Assembly (NCBI GenBank): GCA_015060685.1
Contig: SUXZ01000003.1
Span: 1-64,000 of the forward strand
DNA from: Mediterranea massiliensis
GTDB taxonomy: Bacteria; Bacteroidota; Bacteroidia; Bacteroidales; Bacteroidaceae
DNA: 64,000 nucleotides
Direction of reading: 5' to 3'
Shown: positions 54,001 through 62,308 of the stretch, piece after piece
Layout of the letters: each line of letters opens with the position of its first letter
Position numbering within the stretch: the first letter of the stretch is position 1
Made by a program: the position numbers and the translations under genes
Notes under the pieces: generated by a model
Databases searched by the model: none
What the model was told of the DNA's origin: nothing
What the model saw: the letters and a program-made list of their open reading frames with translations, nothing else

Positions 54001-55036
54001 TCTCGGCAGGCAATGGTATCGCATTCAAACGCTCGCTTTTGGAAGCTACCTTAATCAGCCCTTGTCCATTTACATTAATCCAAAGGACTTTGTTCTTCGC
54101 ATCGTAATAGATATCGTTTATGAGATTGTCTAACAATGGCAGATTTTCTATCTGTTCATACAAATCTAAAATCTGGTAAGGGGAAGTAGCATAATTGTCG
54201 TGCTCGAAGCAGATAAGCTCTACTTTATCCAAGGTAGCACCAACGAATGTGGTGGAATTGACCTGCTGAAGATTCGGGTTGGTGAACCTATGAGAAAGAG
54301 TTGCATACTCCTTGGTCTTCAGATTATAACAATAGGATGTAGAGTTCTCGAATAACAGCCATAGATGATTGTTGTAATAAGCTATATTGGCCAATTGCTC
54401 ATCACCTTTGAATTGCAGTGATGCATATTCTATATAATCGGCCGATTTCGTTTGAGGATTATAGAGGATGAATGAATCATCTGTAGACAAAACTAAAAAG
54501 TCATCGGCCGGGAACATACGTTGGATGGGCTCGTCTAATGGAAGTGGAGTGCCCGAGATAAGCATACTATCGCTATCGGCCACCAACGACAGATGATACA
54601 ACTTATTATTATATAAGGAGTAAAGAGAACCGGATAACGAAACAAAATCGTATTTGTTCTTTGGTAATGGATAACTCTTCGAACTGATTGGAAGATAATT
54701 ACCCAAATTCTTATCGAAGCAGATCAGTTTGAATTGATTTTCTGACCATGCAAACAACCAGCGATTCTCAGACTCATAAATAGCTGAGATGACAGATGGC
54801 TCACTTTCGACATAGGGATAGTTCTGACAATACAAACCGTCATAACGAGTAATGCCTATATCGGTTCCCATCCATAGGAAACCCACGGAATCCTGATACA
54901 AAACAGAGACGGTATTATTAATTAACCCGTCATCTTGTTTAGTAACGTATTCAACCTTGGTTTGATCGAACACAGTCGCTGCCTGAACGCACTGTGGAGC
55001 AATCAAAAGCAATAAAATAAGTAAAAATGCTAACAT
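50993..55036 (-). CDS. Hybrid two-component regulator with degenerate kinase (HTCS)
   Basis: This 1347-residue protein follows the Bacteroides HTCS layout: signal sequence, a two-component propeller (about 30-640), a Y_Y_Y-type domain (about 680-760), a membrane segment (about 768-788), a kinase module, a receiver (acceptor D1138 in LTDVMMPVMDG, K in LKPF) and a C-terminal AraC-type DNA-binding domain (about 1240-1347). The kinase H box reads VDLLQKLRTPISLL: the histidine of the normal SHEhRTP motif is Q827 and the next Glu is Lys. The N and G boxes are also eroded. It is therefore unlikely to autophosphorylate in the usual way. Neighbours do not reveal its targets. Confidence 0.88.
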   Translation of the reverse strand: MLAFLLILLLLIAPQCVQAATVFDQTKVEYVTKQDDGLINNTVSVLYQDSVGFLWMGTDIGITRYDGLYCQNYPYVESEPSVISAIYESENRWLFAWSENQFKLICFDKNLGNYLPISSKSYPLPKNKYDFVSLSGSLYSLYNNKLYHLSLVADSDSMLISGTPLPLDEPIQRMFPADDFLVLSTDDSFILYNPQTKSADYIEYASLQFKGDEQLANIAYYNNHLWLLFENSTSYCYNLKTKEYATLSHRFTNPNLQQVNSTTFVGATLDKVELICFEHDNYATSPYQILDLYEQIENLPLLDNLINDIYYDAKNKVLWINVNGQGLIKVASKSERLNAIPLPAEIDKPLQILQDIDGYIWLTTDGKGIFKSTTNSVDSDLKFAQWPHADAKGTYCLFQDPMKNIWFGGKSDELLCYSPRTNQVERIPLHCETTITGINELYYNSRSRLWMATNEGLLVYDVRNKEVLAFLPNNEEWGSVTAICEDGGGVMWIGTERGIHKVVRTGRDIELTSGYEESAGLTSNQVLSLYQNNYNQLFASYIDKVIQIDGKNKVVSESMVLHKNFSSGRIRCIIDDQSGSTWLGTNSGVIVVNNETLASYLYEQFDSYKDVYMLNDGHLLWLTEKRLININPRNMKEWIAERAFVITNVEVNLSKAEVGKEINDEVILDKAIYLTDKLDLGYSNNSLRIFVSDLTYSSAPAKVEYRLLPLNSEWDFTYDSNVKLNNLPAGSYTLELRSPCLLGDSNPVTRLDITIRPQWMTTWWAYILYAFVALLIALASYLYFRYRAYQKYKVWMLRNRLRNEKALNETKEKHAQMRGQLYVDLLQKLRTPISLLIAPLKELMSSSEVVSSAKLKLTLAYRNAQTMQDFFIRLQDAHQMEAEREYQVAPYTASRIANGAIRTEYDLLKASNVDLHYDKDQQVNAEIWVDKRRIHFVLQSIISNILNQMDYAGDLWFNIDLRKSGEKEYCVYAIKGKSKKPGDTSEVIDEETLRSNFLGWDIIQEINRIHGSEMKMLKMTSDEADVELWIPLGKEHWDSTKNVTIVTAEELSEDELLPEQDEKIDNEPAVVVEETEAFEDFEMIPDSKLKLLIIEDNTDIRFYMKIIFSNLYQVYLAENGQEGIEIARRELPNLVLTDVMMPVMDGFECLRILKEDFRTCHIPVIILTALTSDEDIVKGTDLGADDYILKPFNPEVLRAKVKRLMRSRVELKQIYTKLLTSAAPKTVAEEKVDETNITTENKSDDPLIEKIVELVSSNLQNPDFNVKSLADMLCMSQPTLYRKVKQITGFTIIELVRGVRLKEAAELLKTKKYGIQEVSEMVGYNDVPTFRKHFVALYGTTPSTFAG

Positions 55037-55235
55037 CAGCTAAAACATATAAATAGGTATATTGAACAAAAGTAATCTATTTATACTAAATATTAGCATT
55101 TTATTAAAATTATTTAACTAATTATAAGTTTTTCGCCGATTGTTCGCATATGGAACAGGGTAACAAGACAAATCGCCAGAAGCCGAAAACTGTAAAAACA
55201 TGAAGTAATGCTTCTTGGTACGAATAGTTCTCTCA

Positions 55236-55829
55236 TTATAGCGAATAGGTGTACGAGGCTTCATGATTGTTCGGATTATACTGACCGGTTATAGATACAG
55301 GAACTTGATAGTAAAGTGGTTGTTCGTCACCTTCGACTTTAAGATAGAGATAACTCTTGGAATCGAAATTGAATCTGTTTGAATCGTAAGATGATGAGAA
55401 ACTGAAACCGCCTACGTGCCACTGCATCTCGTCAAGGGTACAACTATTTGTATACCCGTTATAGAACAATGAGCCGTCTTCGTAACTAGTAAGGTTAAGT
55501 TGAATGGTAAAGGAGTACTTTTTGCTAATGGTTCTGGTCATAACAACCTGCCACTTCTGCATATCGCCAAGCTCGGCATAACGAACATCCAATTCTTCGC
55601 TATCATCTACATGATTTCTTAATGCAGACAGAATAGCATCGGCTTCCTTCAAAGTTAACTCTGGAAGATTTGACAATAAGGCAGAAGATTCTTCTAATAG
55701 TTGAGCATTGTATTTTGTCGCTAAAACATTGTTTATTGACGAATCTACAACGGGGTCATTTAATTCAGCAGTACATGAAATCATACCCATTACTGCCATC
55801 ACAGCAAATAACATTTTAATGGTTTTCAT
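55236..55829 (-). CDS. Small lipoprotein, function unknown
   Basis: This 197-residue protein has a lipoprotein signal peptide ending MGMISC (lipobox cysteine about residue 19) and a mature part rich in beta-strand-like stretches (KKYSFTIQLNLTSYEDGSLFYNGYTNSCT, YLYLKVEGDEQPLYYQVPVSITG). I do not recognise a family. It lies upstream of the hybrid regulator gene on the same strand, 200 bp apart, with its own exact-consensus promoter. Confidence 0.75.
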   Translation of the reverse strand: MKTIKMLFAVMAVMGMISCTAELNDPVVDSSINNVLATKYNAQLLEESSALLSNLPELTLKEADAILSALRNHVDDSEELDVRYAELGDMQKWQVVMTRTISKKYSFTIQLNLTSYEDGSLFYNGYTNSCTLDEMQWHVGGFSFSSSYDSNRFNFDSKSYLYLKVEGDEQPLYYQVPVSITGQYNPNNHEASYTYSL

Positions 55830-55887
55830 TTGATTTTAATATTTAAGTGAACACTGTTTTGAACGATTGACCCATTATCGTTCGGTG

Positions 55888-55918
55888 CAAAGGTAGGCGG
55901 ATTTTACACACTTCCAAA
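55888..55918 (-). promoter_or_regulatory. Promoter TTTG-N19-TACCTTTG of the lipoprotein gene
   Basis: On the minus strand TTTG (55918-55915), 19 bp, then TACCTTTG (55895-55888) is an exact match. A start near 55882 gives a leader of about 53 nt. Confidence 0.78.
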
Positions 55919-56211
55919 TTATTTTTGAATATTTCGCCCTCTTTTTGACGATTTCACCAAAGATTGACGATTTCACCACCCATGATGAATGATTTACCCA
56001 TGAAAGAAAAAACCACACTATGCATTTCTTTCAGCAAGAAAGAAAAATCGGACTGAATAAAAAACCACCCCATCAAAAGCAAGAATTCATTCATGAAGAA
56101 AACAGAAAGGGTGTATGGGTGAATTTTGAAAAATAGAGGGAAAAAGAGCGATTTCAGAAACACCCATCCATAAAGATGAAATTACCGATAATTGGTTTGG
56201 AATTAAGAAAA

Positions 56212-56219
56212 TACTTTTG
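56212..56219 (+). promoter_or_regulatory. -7 box TACTTTTG of the DUF3575/DUF3868 operon
   Basis: TACTTTTG fits the consensus -7 element 64 bp before the ATG at 56283. The -33 region shows only an approximate match. Confidence 0.5.
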
Positions 56220-56282
56220 TAGCGTCGAACAAAAGACAAAACAGATTATTGTATTATATAATTAAAATGGAGAGTAACAATT

Positions 56283-56870
56283 ATGGTAGTACGGAAGTTA
56301 TTAATGTTATTTGTTAGCCTATTTGTGTCATCGATGGTTATGGCGCAAGTAGCCGTAAAGACAAACTTGCCATTGGATGCTTTGCGCATACCCAATGTAG
56401 GCCTGGAATTTGGAATCGGCAAGAAATGGACATTGGATGTTCCGGTTTATTTCAATCCTTGGATGTTTGAAGATAATGAAGGAAGTACAGAAGGAGACAA
56501 AATGCTTAAACTTGGCATGGTGCAACCAGAACTCCGCTATTGGCTTTGCGATAAATTCAACGGGCATTTCTTTGGTTTCCATCTAATGGGCGGTGTATAT
56601 CATACTACTGGAATTGATTTGCCTTTCAGCCCGTTCGACGATCTTGGAAGCAATCGTTATAAAGGAGATTTCTGGGGTGGCGGCATCAGCTACGGCTACC
56701 AATTCATTTTAAGTCGCCACTGGAACTTAGGATTAACAGTAGGATTGGGCTATGCTTACGTAAACTATGAGCAGTATAAATGCAAAGACTGCTCTGACAA
56801 AGTTGGCGAAGGTCACGAAAACTATTTCGGTCCTACCAAAGCAGCCCTGAATTTAATCTATGTATTCTAA
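56283..56870 (+). CDS. DUF3575 outer-membrane-type protein
   Basis: This 195-residue protein has a signal peptide (LLMLFVSLFVSSMVMAQ) and alternating beta-strand pattern with glycines and aromatic residues ending in LNLIYVF, as in small outer-membrane barrels. It matches the DUF3575 family, commonly encoded at type V fimbrial loci. It is followed after 20 bp by the DUF3868 gene. A role in fimbrial export or anchoring is inferred from context. Confidence 0.82.
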   Translation: MVVRKLLMLFVSLFVSSMVMAQVAVKTNLPLDALRIPNVGLEFGIGKKWTLDVPVYFNPWMFEDNEGSTEGDKMLKLGMVQPELRYWLCDKFNGHFFGFHLMGGVYHTTGIDLPFSPFDDLGSNRYKGDFWGGGISYGYQFILSRHWNLGLTVGLGYAYVNYEQYKCKDCSDKVGEGHENYFGPTKAALNLIYVF

Positions 56871-56890
56871 ACTCTTAAAAGCATTGAATT

Positions 56891-58351
56891 ATGAAACTAT
56901 TACGATACATTTTCATTGGATTTACCGCTATAGCCGCTTCGGCATCGGCACAAACTTTGGCTTCAAACGATCTGCTCATTGCAAACCAAGCAATCATGAT
57001 TGGTGAGAACCAACAAGTAGTGGTGACCATGGACATCACCCTTCCTGCAGACATGAAGATTTCAAGCAACGAAGTGCTAACAATGACCCCTGTATTAAAG
57101 GATAAAGAGGGAGCACACGTGAAGGAGTTACCAGCAGTATGGGTATATGGACGAAACCGTGAGATTGTTCAACGTCGCGGACACGACATTCCACAAGATG
57201 CATATAGCACCATGCGTAGAGATAATGGAAACGACCAGATTGTAGAATATGCTACCCGCGTGAACTACGAATCGTGGATGCATGGAGCAGATTTGTATTT
57301 AGTGAACCAACTTTACGGTTGTGCCGACTGCTTGAAAGACGAAGGTGACTTATATGTAACCAACGCTTATCTGGAAAGATACAACGTACAACCATTGGTA
57401 GCTTTCGTTGCACCTGAGGTTGAAGAGATAAAGAACCGCACCGAACAAGGACGTGCCTACTTAGACTTCCCGGTAAACAAGACAGTGATCTATCCCGAAT
57501 ATCGTAGAAATCCGGAAGAGCTGAAAGCTATCAAGGCAACTGTTGATGTTGTGAAGAATGATGCGAATACACAAATAACCAAGATAGATATTCATGGATA
57601 TGCATCGCCAGAAGGCTCGTACAAGAACAACGACCGTTTAGCAAAAGGACGCTCGGAAGCATTGAAGAAATATGTAATGAGCGAATATGGATTCAAGAGC
57701 GATCTCTTCGAAGTACAATCTACACCGGAAGATTGGGAAGGCTTGCGCAAGTATGTAGCCGATAGCAACATTGAACAAAAAGAGGAGATCTTAGCGATTA
57801 TCGATGCAACAACAGACAAGGATATGGACGCAAAAGAGATGCGCATCCGCAAATTGAATCCTCAAGTATATAGCGAACTGTTGAAGGAGGTATATCCTGG
57901 ATTGCGTCACTCTGACTATGTAGTCCACTATGTGGTTCGCGGATTTGATGTAGAAGAGGCAAAACGCATCATCAAAGAACGCCCACAACAACTTAGCCTA
58001 CAAGAAATGTATCTCGTCGCACAAACATATGAGAACGGTAGCGAAGACTTCAACCATGTGTTCGATGTAGCAGTGCGCATGTTCCCTGCAGACCCAACAG
58101 CGAATTTGAACGCTGCTGCAATCGAACTTCAACAAGGAAGTATGCAACGAGCAGCACAATTCTTGGAGAAAGCTGATACAGAACTTGGAGCAACACTTAA
58201 TAATAAAGGTGTCTTGAAACTATTGCAAGGGGATGTCGATGCAGCCGAATCTTTGTTCAAGCAAGCAAAAGCTAAGGGTGTTGTCGAAGCAGATGCCAAC
58301 TTGGAAGAGGTGGCTAAAAAGCGTAAAGACATCGAATTCTTTGGAAACTAA
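56891..58351 (+). CDS. DUF3868 / OmpA-like periplasmic protein
   Basis: This 486-residue protein has a signal peptide (RYIFIGFTAIAASASAQ), an N-terminal DUF3868 domain (to about 200), an OmpA-like segment (ITKIDIHGYASPEGSYKNNDRLAKGRSEALKKYV, about 232-268) that would bind peptidoglycan, and a C-terminal helical repeat region resembling TPRs (about 375-480). Fimbrial loci of Bacteroidales carry similar proteins. It is followed by a strong terminator, so it forms a two-gene operon with the DUF3575 gene. Confidence 0.82.
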   Translation: MKLLRYIFIGFTAIAASASAQTLASNDLLIANQAIMIGENQQVVVTMDITLPADMKISSNEVLTMTPVLKDKEGAHVKELPAVWVYGRNREIVQRRGHDIPQDAYSTMRRDNGNDQIVEYATRVNYESWMHGADLYLVNQLYGCADCLKDEGDLYVTNAYLERYNVQPLVAFVAPEVEEIKNRTEQGRAYLDFPVNKTVIYPEYRRNPEELKAIKATVDVVKNDANTQITKIDIHGYASPEGSYKNNDRLAKGRSEALKKYVMSEYGFKSDLFEVQSTPEDWEGLRKYVADSNIEQKEEILAIIDATTDKDMDAKEMRIRKLNPQVYSELLKEVYPGLRHSDYVVHYVVRGFDVEEAKRIIKERPQQLSLQEMYLVAQTYENGSEDFNHVFDVAVRMFPADPTANLNAAAIELQQGSMQRAAQFLEKADTELGATLNNKGVLKLLQGDVDAAESLFKQAKAKGVVEADANLEEVAKKRKDIEFFGN

Positions 58352-58402
58352 GAGTTGACTCTCCCCACTTTGCAACAAGCAATGCTTGATTTGTAAGGAG
58401 GT

Positions 58403-58430
58403 AGGCGGAATCCTTCGATTCCGCCTTTTT
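58403..58430 (+). terminator. Terminator after the DUF3868 gene
   Basis: AGGCGGAATC-CTTC-GATTCCGCCT forms a 10-bp stem followed by TTTT. It lies 52 bp after the stop codon. Confidence 0.85.
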
Positions 58431-58472
58431 AGTAAATTCACCCGACAAGGAAGATAATAGCAAACAGACTTT

Positions 58473-58529
58473 CCCTTTAGGGAGAGAAAATTTAGCCTTA
58501 AGGGAAAATTATTTTTTCCTTAAGGGAAA
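58473..58529. promoter_or_regulatory. Three CCYTWAGGG palindromic sites before the sensor kinase
   Basis: CCCTTTAGGGAG (58473-58484), CCTTAAGGGAAA (58496-58507) and CCTTAAGGGAAA (58518-58529) recur at 22-23 bp, about two helical turns. Their cores are palindromic. They lie about 80-140 bp upstream of the kinase promoter, suggesting cooperative binding by a dimeric regulator. That is inference. Confidence 0.5.
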
Positions 58530-58610
58530 TTTCCATCCATCAATGATTCCCCCAAACAAAGGATTAAAATGATTATTTACAATAACTAACATGAAATAAT
58601 CGGGTTATCC

Positions 58611-58642
58611 TTTGGCGTTTTAACAACAATATCGTATCTTTG
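58611..58642 (+). promoter_or_regulatory. Promoter TTTG-N20-TATCTTTG of the sensor kinase gene
   Basis: TTTG (58611-58614), 20 bp, then TATCTTTG (58635-58642) matches the Bacteroides consensus exactly, 18 bp before the ATG at 58661. The leader is very short. Confidence 0.82.
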
Positions 58643-58660
58643 TTAAAAATCCCCCGCACT

Positions 58661-59893
58661 ATGAAAAGAAGATATCAGCAATTTTCCCAAGTCCTAACCA
58701 AACTGTTGCGCGCTAACGACATTAACAAGTGTGTAACCGAAATTCTACAGGACATTCTGAATGAAACCAAGAGCGACCGAGTGTACATCTTCAGTTACAA
58801 CAAGGAATTAACACACCAACGATGCATCTTCGAAGTAGTATCAAAACCTGAATATGCAGAAATTGAATCACTGCAGGAAGTACCGCTTTCGGCAACTACC
58901 TGGTGGCATAAACAGTTACTTGAGGACAAGCCGATTATTATAGCCGACTTAAACGATATGCCCCGAAAAGCAGAAAGCGAGTATGAAATTCTGAACGCAC
59001 AGGGCATCAAGTCCATTTTTGTTGAGCCACTACTTGTCAACGGAAAAGTCTGGGGATATATCGGAATAGATTATGTGGAAAACTATCACACACCAGAAGA
59101 CGATGAGATAGAAACACTCTACAACATAGCAGGAGCCATCGGTGTGAACATCCGATTCGATGAAATCCAGAAAGCCGAAAGGGAAGAACGAAAGGAATTG
59201 GCCATTGCCAAGCAAAAAGCTGAGGAGGCCAACAGAATGAAATCGGCTTTCCTTGCAAATATGAGCCATGAGATACGCACACCGCTGAATATCATCCTCA
59301 GTTTTACTGAATTAATGTTAGAGAAGAATAACCTGAACGAGCGAAAAGAGTACTTTTCTATCGTAAAACGCAATTCAGACGGATTGCTGAACATTATCAA
59401 CGACCTCTTGGACATGTCGAAGATAGAGGCAGGTATGCTGAACTACCAAATTGCTGAAACCGACCTGAATCTATTGTGCAAGGAAGTTGTAAACGATCTG
59501 TCATCAACCACTCAAAACGATGTAAAGCTACTGTTCAAACCCGAAAAAGACAGCTTCATCATTAATACCGATAAACAACGATTAAGGCAAGTCATCGTAA
59601 ACTTAGTCAGCAATGCATGTAAGTTTACCACCGAAGGAGAAATTACTATTTCATATAAACAACTATCAACCGATTGTTTAGAAATAAGGGTAACAGATAC
59701 CGGAATTGGTATCGCAACAGAAAACATACCCAAACTATTCAATCGATTCACCAAACTTAATTCGAATGCAAAAGGAACAGGATTAGGACTGGTCATCTGT
59801 AAAAGCATAATTGAACATCTTGGAGGAGAAATCGGTATTGAATCCGAACTTGGAAAAGGCTCTTCTTTCTGGTTTACTCACCCTATTTCATAA
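58661..59893 (+). CDS. GAF-domain sensor histidine kinase
   Basis: This 410-residue cytoplasmic histidine kinase has an N-terminal GAF-like sensor (about 5-165), a linker coiled coil, a HisKA domain with H203 in NMSHEIRTPLN, and a HATPase_c domain with the N box NLVSNACKF and G boxes DTGIGI and GTGLGLVI. No receiver or membrane segment is present, so it must act on a response regulator encoded elsewhere. The TTG at 58640 is part of the -7 box, leaving the ATG at 58661 as the start. It lies between two groups of fimbria-related genes and could control them. Confidence 0.9.
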   Translation: MKRRYQQFSQVLTKLLRANDINKCVTEILQDILNETKSDRVYIFSYNKELTHQRCIFEVVSKPEYAEIESLQEVPLSATTWWHKQLLEDKPIIIADLNDMPRKAESEYEILNAQGIKSIFVEPLLVNGKVWGYIGIDYVENYHTPEDDEIETLYNIAGAIGVNIRFDEIQKAEREERKELAIAKQKAEEANRMKSAFLANMSHEIRTPLNIILSFTELMLEKNNLNERKEYFSIVKRNSDGLLNIINDLLDMSKIEAGMLNYQIAETDLNLLCKEVVNDLSSTTQNDVKLLFKPEKDSFIINTDKQRLRQVIVNLVSNACKFTTEGEITISYKQLSTDCLEIRVTDTGIGIATENIPKLFNRFTKLNSNAKGTGLGLVICKSIIEHLGGEIGIESELGKGSSFWFTHPIS

Positions 59894-59918
59894 ACTACAT
59901 CACCCACATTCACACATA

Positions 59919-59952
59919 AACCGGCCTTACCCTAAAAGTGAGGCCGGTTTTA
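59919..59952 (+). terminator. Terminator after the sensor kinase gene
   Basis: AACCGGCCT and AGGCCGGTT form a 9-bp stem around a 13-base loop, followed by TTATATT. It lies about 26 bp after the stop codon. Confidence 0.85.
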
Positions 59953-60270
59953 TATTCTCCAGCCTTGAAATTGTATAAAAAATTCATTATTATCATAATA
60001 TTCTAAAAATGAATGGTTATACTTTCACAAACTTCATGTGTAAATCATTCATAAGAGGGGTGAAATTAGTCATAAAATGAATAAAACCCCACTAAAATAG
60101 CATAAAATAAAACTTTTTAGAAAATGCCAATGCTTTTTTATTAAATCACCAATTAATGGTTTCATAAACATATTATTTCTTTGCAACGTCGGAAGAAGAC
60201 AAAATATGTAAGTATTTATAAAACCAGATTTTAATAAAATCATTGTCTCACACTAAATTTAAAAAGTATT
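59953..60270. other. AT-rich leader region of the fimbrial operon
   Basis: This 318-bp stretch has no gene. It is very AT-rich, with repeats of ATTCATAA/TTATGAAT type (TCATTCATAAG, GTCATAAAATGAATAAAA). Near 60175-60183 is a possible -7 element (TTTCTTTG), one base off consensus, about 90 bp before the fimbrillin gene. The long leader could be regulatory. Confidence 0.45.
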
Positions 60271-62184
60271 ATGAAGATTAAGAATTTACTGTTAGGTATG
60301 TTGGCAAGCTTAGCATTTGTAAGCTGTGCAAACGATGAGATCTTGGAAGAGGTGAACACTCCTCAACAGTCTGAAATCGAGAATTCAGATGCTTATTTGA
60401 CCTTCTCGATTGTACAAGGTGCCTCTACACGTGCACTCGATGGCGAATCTACTGGCGACAACCATGGCGATGCAGAAAACAGCGGCCATGAAAGCACCGG
60501 TACTGCTAATGAAGCAAACGTAAAAGAAGTAATGGTTGTATTTTACAACACTGACGAAAACTCTAACGACGGCTTCTGCGGAACCATTGCTGTAGGTACA
60601 GAAATCACAAACGACAATGGCGTTTATGCTCCATCGGCTCCTTTCTTGGTTAACACAACCGGCGAATACAAGCTTGCTGTAGTTCTTAACCCTTGCGCCT
60701 CTTTGAAGAGCCTTACTGCCGACAACAGAGCTGCCGCTCTTGAACACTACAACACCGTTATCAACGGCGAATACGAAGGCGATGCAAATGGATTAATCGG
60801 TGCAAACAAAGATGCTTTCATGATGACCAACAAGGCTGAAGTAAGCATTAACGTAACTGCAACAAACAACGAATCATCTCCCGCTACTCCCGATGCTGCT
60901 ATCGAAGTGGAACGTGCAGTTGCAAAGATGACTTATAGAACAATCTACGAAAACAATATCTACGACATTACAGCCAAACAATATTCTTATGAGTTGAATC
61001 ATATTGCTGCATGGGTAAAGGCCGAAAACGGTAGCTATACTTATTATGCAGATGGTTTCTACCCTGCACATAGCGGTGAAAAGGAATTGAACGCACGTAC
61101 ACATTTCTATGTAGCAATCATCAACGGTACAACTCAATATTTTATCCAAGAGGCTGATGAAAACGGTGTTCTGCTTGACTACACCGGCGAAATCAACGGA
61201 GAAAACGGTCCTGAAGAAAAAACTGCAAAATCACTGGTTGCCTATATATTGAAAGAGGGTTCGTTGATTGTATACGAAGGACAACAATCTGATTCGAATC
61301 CGGTAGAAGTTAGCTACAAAGTTCAATTGACCGATTATGCTCTCTTCAACCTCAACAACAAGAGCTATTACGTTCGTCACACCAGCAAAACTCCAGAAGA
61401 TGTAGAAAGCGCACAACCATTCGGACAGCTGATTAACGGTAACTACCTGATGGAACCAAATACTGCAGCCAAGAGCGCATTTGTTTGGGAAAACAATACA
61501 TGGACTACCGATTTCAATGGCGAAACATACTTCGGAGCTACAGCATGGGGTAGCATTAAGAACACTTTGGAAGCCATTACCTGGACAGCACTTCCTACAG
61601 GAGAAGGCGAAGCTGTTGATACTGCTCACGACAACTATTCAACAACCGGTGCATTGCTTGGCTATGTATTGGAAAACTCTGTAACAGCCGACAACCAAGT
61701 AATGGATATGACTACAGGTATCGTATTCAAAGCTAAGATGATGGATGCAGACGGAAAGGAATTGCCTTTGATGTTGAGATATGAAGGTGGCTTCTATAAA
61801 GATTTGGAATCATTGAATGCTGCATTTGGTGCAAACTCACCACTCAAGGACTTTGCAACAGAACAATATGGTGTAACTATCTTCAAAGATGATCTTGAAA
61901 CATTGGGTGTGGATGTTTACGAAAATGGCGATTGCTACTACATCGCAGCTCAAATCAAGCACTTCGACAACAATGATAACAATAGCTTGGGCGTAAACGA
62001 GTACATCAAGATGAGAAACAACATCTATTCGGTTGCAGTAACTGGTGTAGAAGGATTCGGTTTCTCTGAAAACAGCATCCAGGATATTGAAGCAGTAGAA
62101 GATGGAGCTTCTGAATCAATCTACCTGACACTCAGTGCAGAAATCCTTCCATGGATTGTTAGATACACTAACGTAGAATTCTAA
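60271..62184 (+). CDS. Mfa1-family fimbrillin (type V pilin, major subunit)
   Basis: This 637-residue lipoprotein has a signal peptide with lipobox (LASLAFVSC), a TRALDG segment at about residue 55 where proteolytic removal of the N-terminus would occur in type V pilins, and Mfa1-type beta-rich domains (VKEVMVVFYNT, AVAKMTYRTIYENNIYDI, and a C-terminal LTLSAEILPWIVRYTNVEF strand). In this family the donated C-terminal or N-terminal strand links subunits after surface cleavage. It is followed by a hairpin and then the FimB/Mfa2 gene. It probably forms the shaft of a surface fimbria. Confidence 0.85.
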   Translation: MKIKNLLLGMLASLAFVSCANDEILEEVNTPQQSEIENSDAYLTFSIVQGASTRALDGESTGDNHGDAENSGHESTGTANEANVKEVMVVFYNTDENSNDGFCGTIAVGTEITNDNGVYAPSAPFLVNTTGEYKLAVVLNPCASLKSLTADNRAAALEHYNTVINGEYEGDANGLIGANKDAFMMTNKAEVSINVTATNNESSPATPDAAIEVERAVAKMTYRTIYENNIYDITAKQYSYELNHIAAWVKAENGSYTYYADGFYPAHSGEKELNARTHFYVAIINGTTQYFIQEADENGVLLDYTGEINGENGPEEKTAKSLVAYILKEGSLIVYEGQQSDSNPVEVSYKVQLTDYALFNLNNKSYYVRHTSKTPEDVESAQPFGQLINGNYLMEPNTAAKSAFVWENNTWTTDFNGETYFGATAWGSIKNTLEAITWTALPTGEGEAVDTAHDNYSTTGALLGYVLENSVTADNQVMDMTTGIVFKAKMMDADGKELPLMLRYEGGFYKDLESLNAAFGANSPLKDFATEQYGVTIFKDDLETLGVDVYENGDCYYIAAQIKHFDNNDNNSLGVNEYIKMRNNIYSVAVTGVEGFGFSENSIQDIEAVEDGASESIYLTLSAEILPWIVRYTNVEF

Positions 62185-62228
62185 ATCAATATTCAAAAAA
62201 AATAGTTGATGACAATGTAGTATGGAAA

Positions 62229-62253
62229 GGGGGAGGCCTGACCCTCCTCCCCC
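62229..62253 (+). promoter_or_regulatory. Intercistronic hairpin between fimbrillin and Mfa2 genes
   Basis: GGGGGAGG (62229-62236) and CCTCCCCC (62246-62253) form a G/C stem around a 9-base loop. No T run follows. It could slow decay of the upstream message or partly terminate, raising the major subunit over the anchor protein. Confidence 0.6.
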
Positions 62254-62308
62254 TCCACATACTTAATCATCCGAAAAATAATTTCACCCACTAAAAAATC
62301 AAAGAAGC

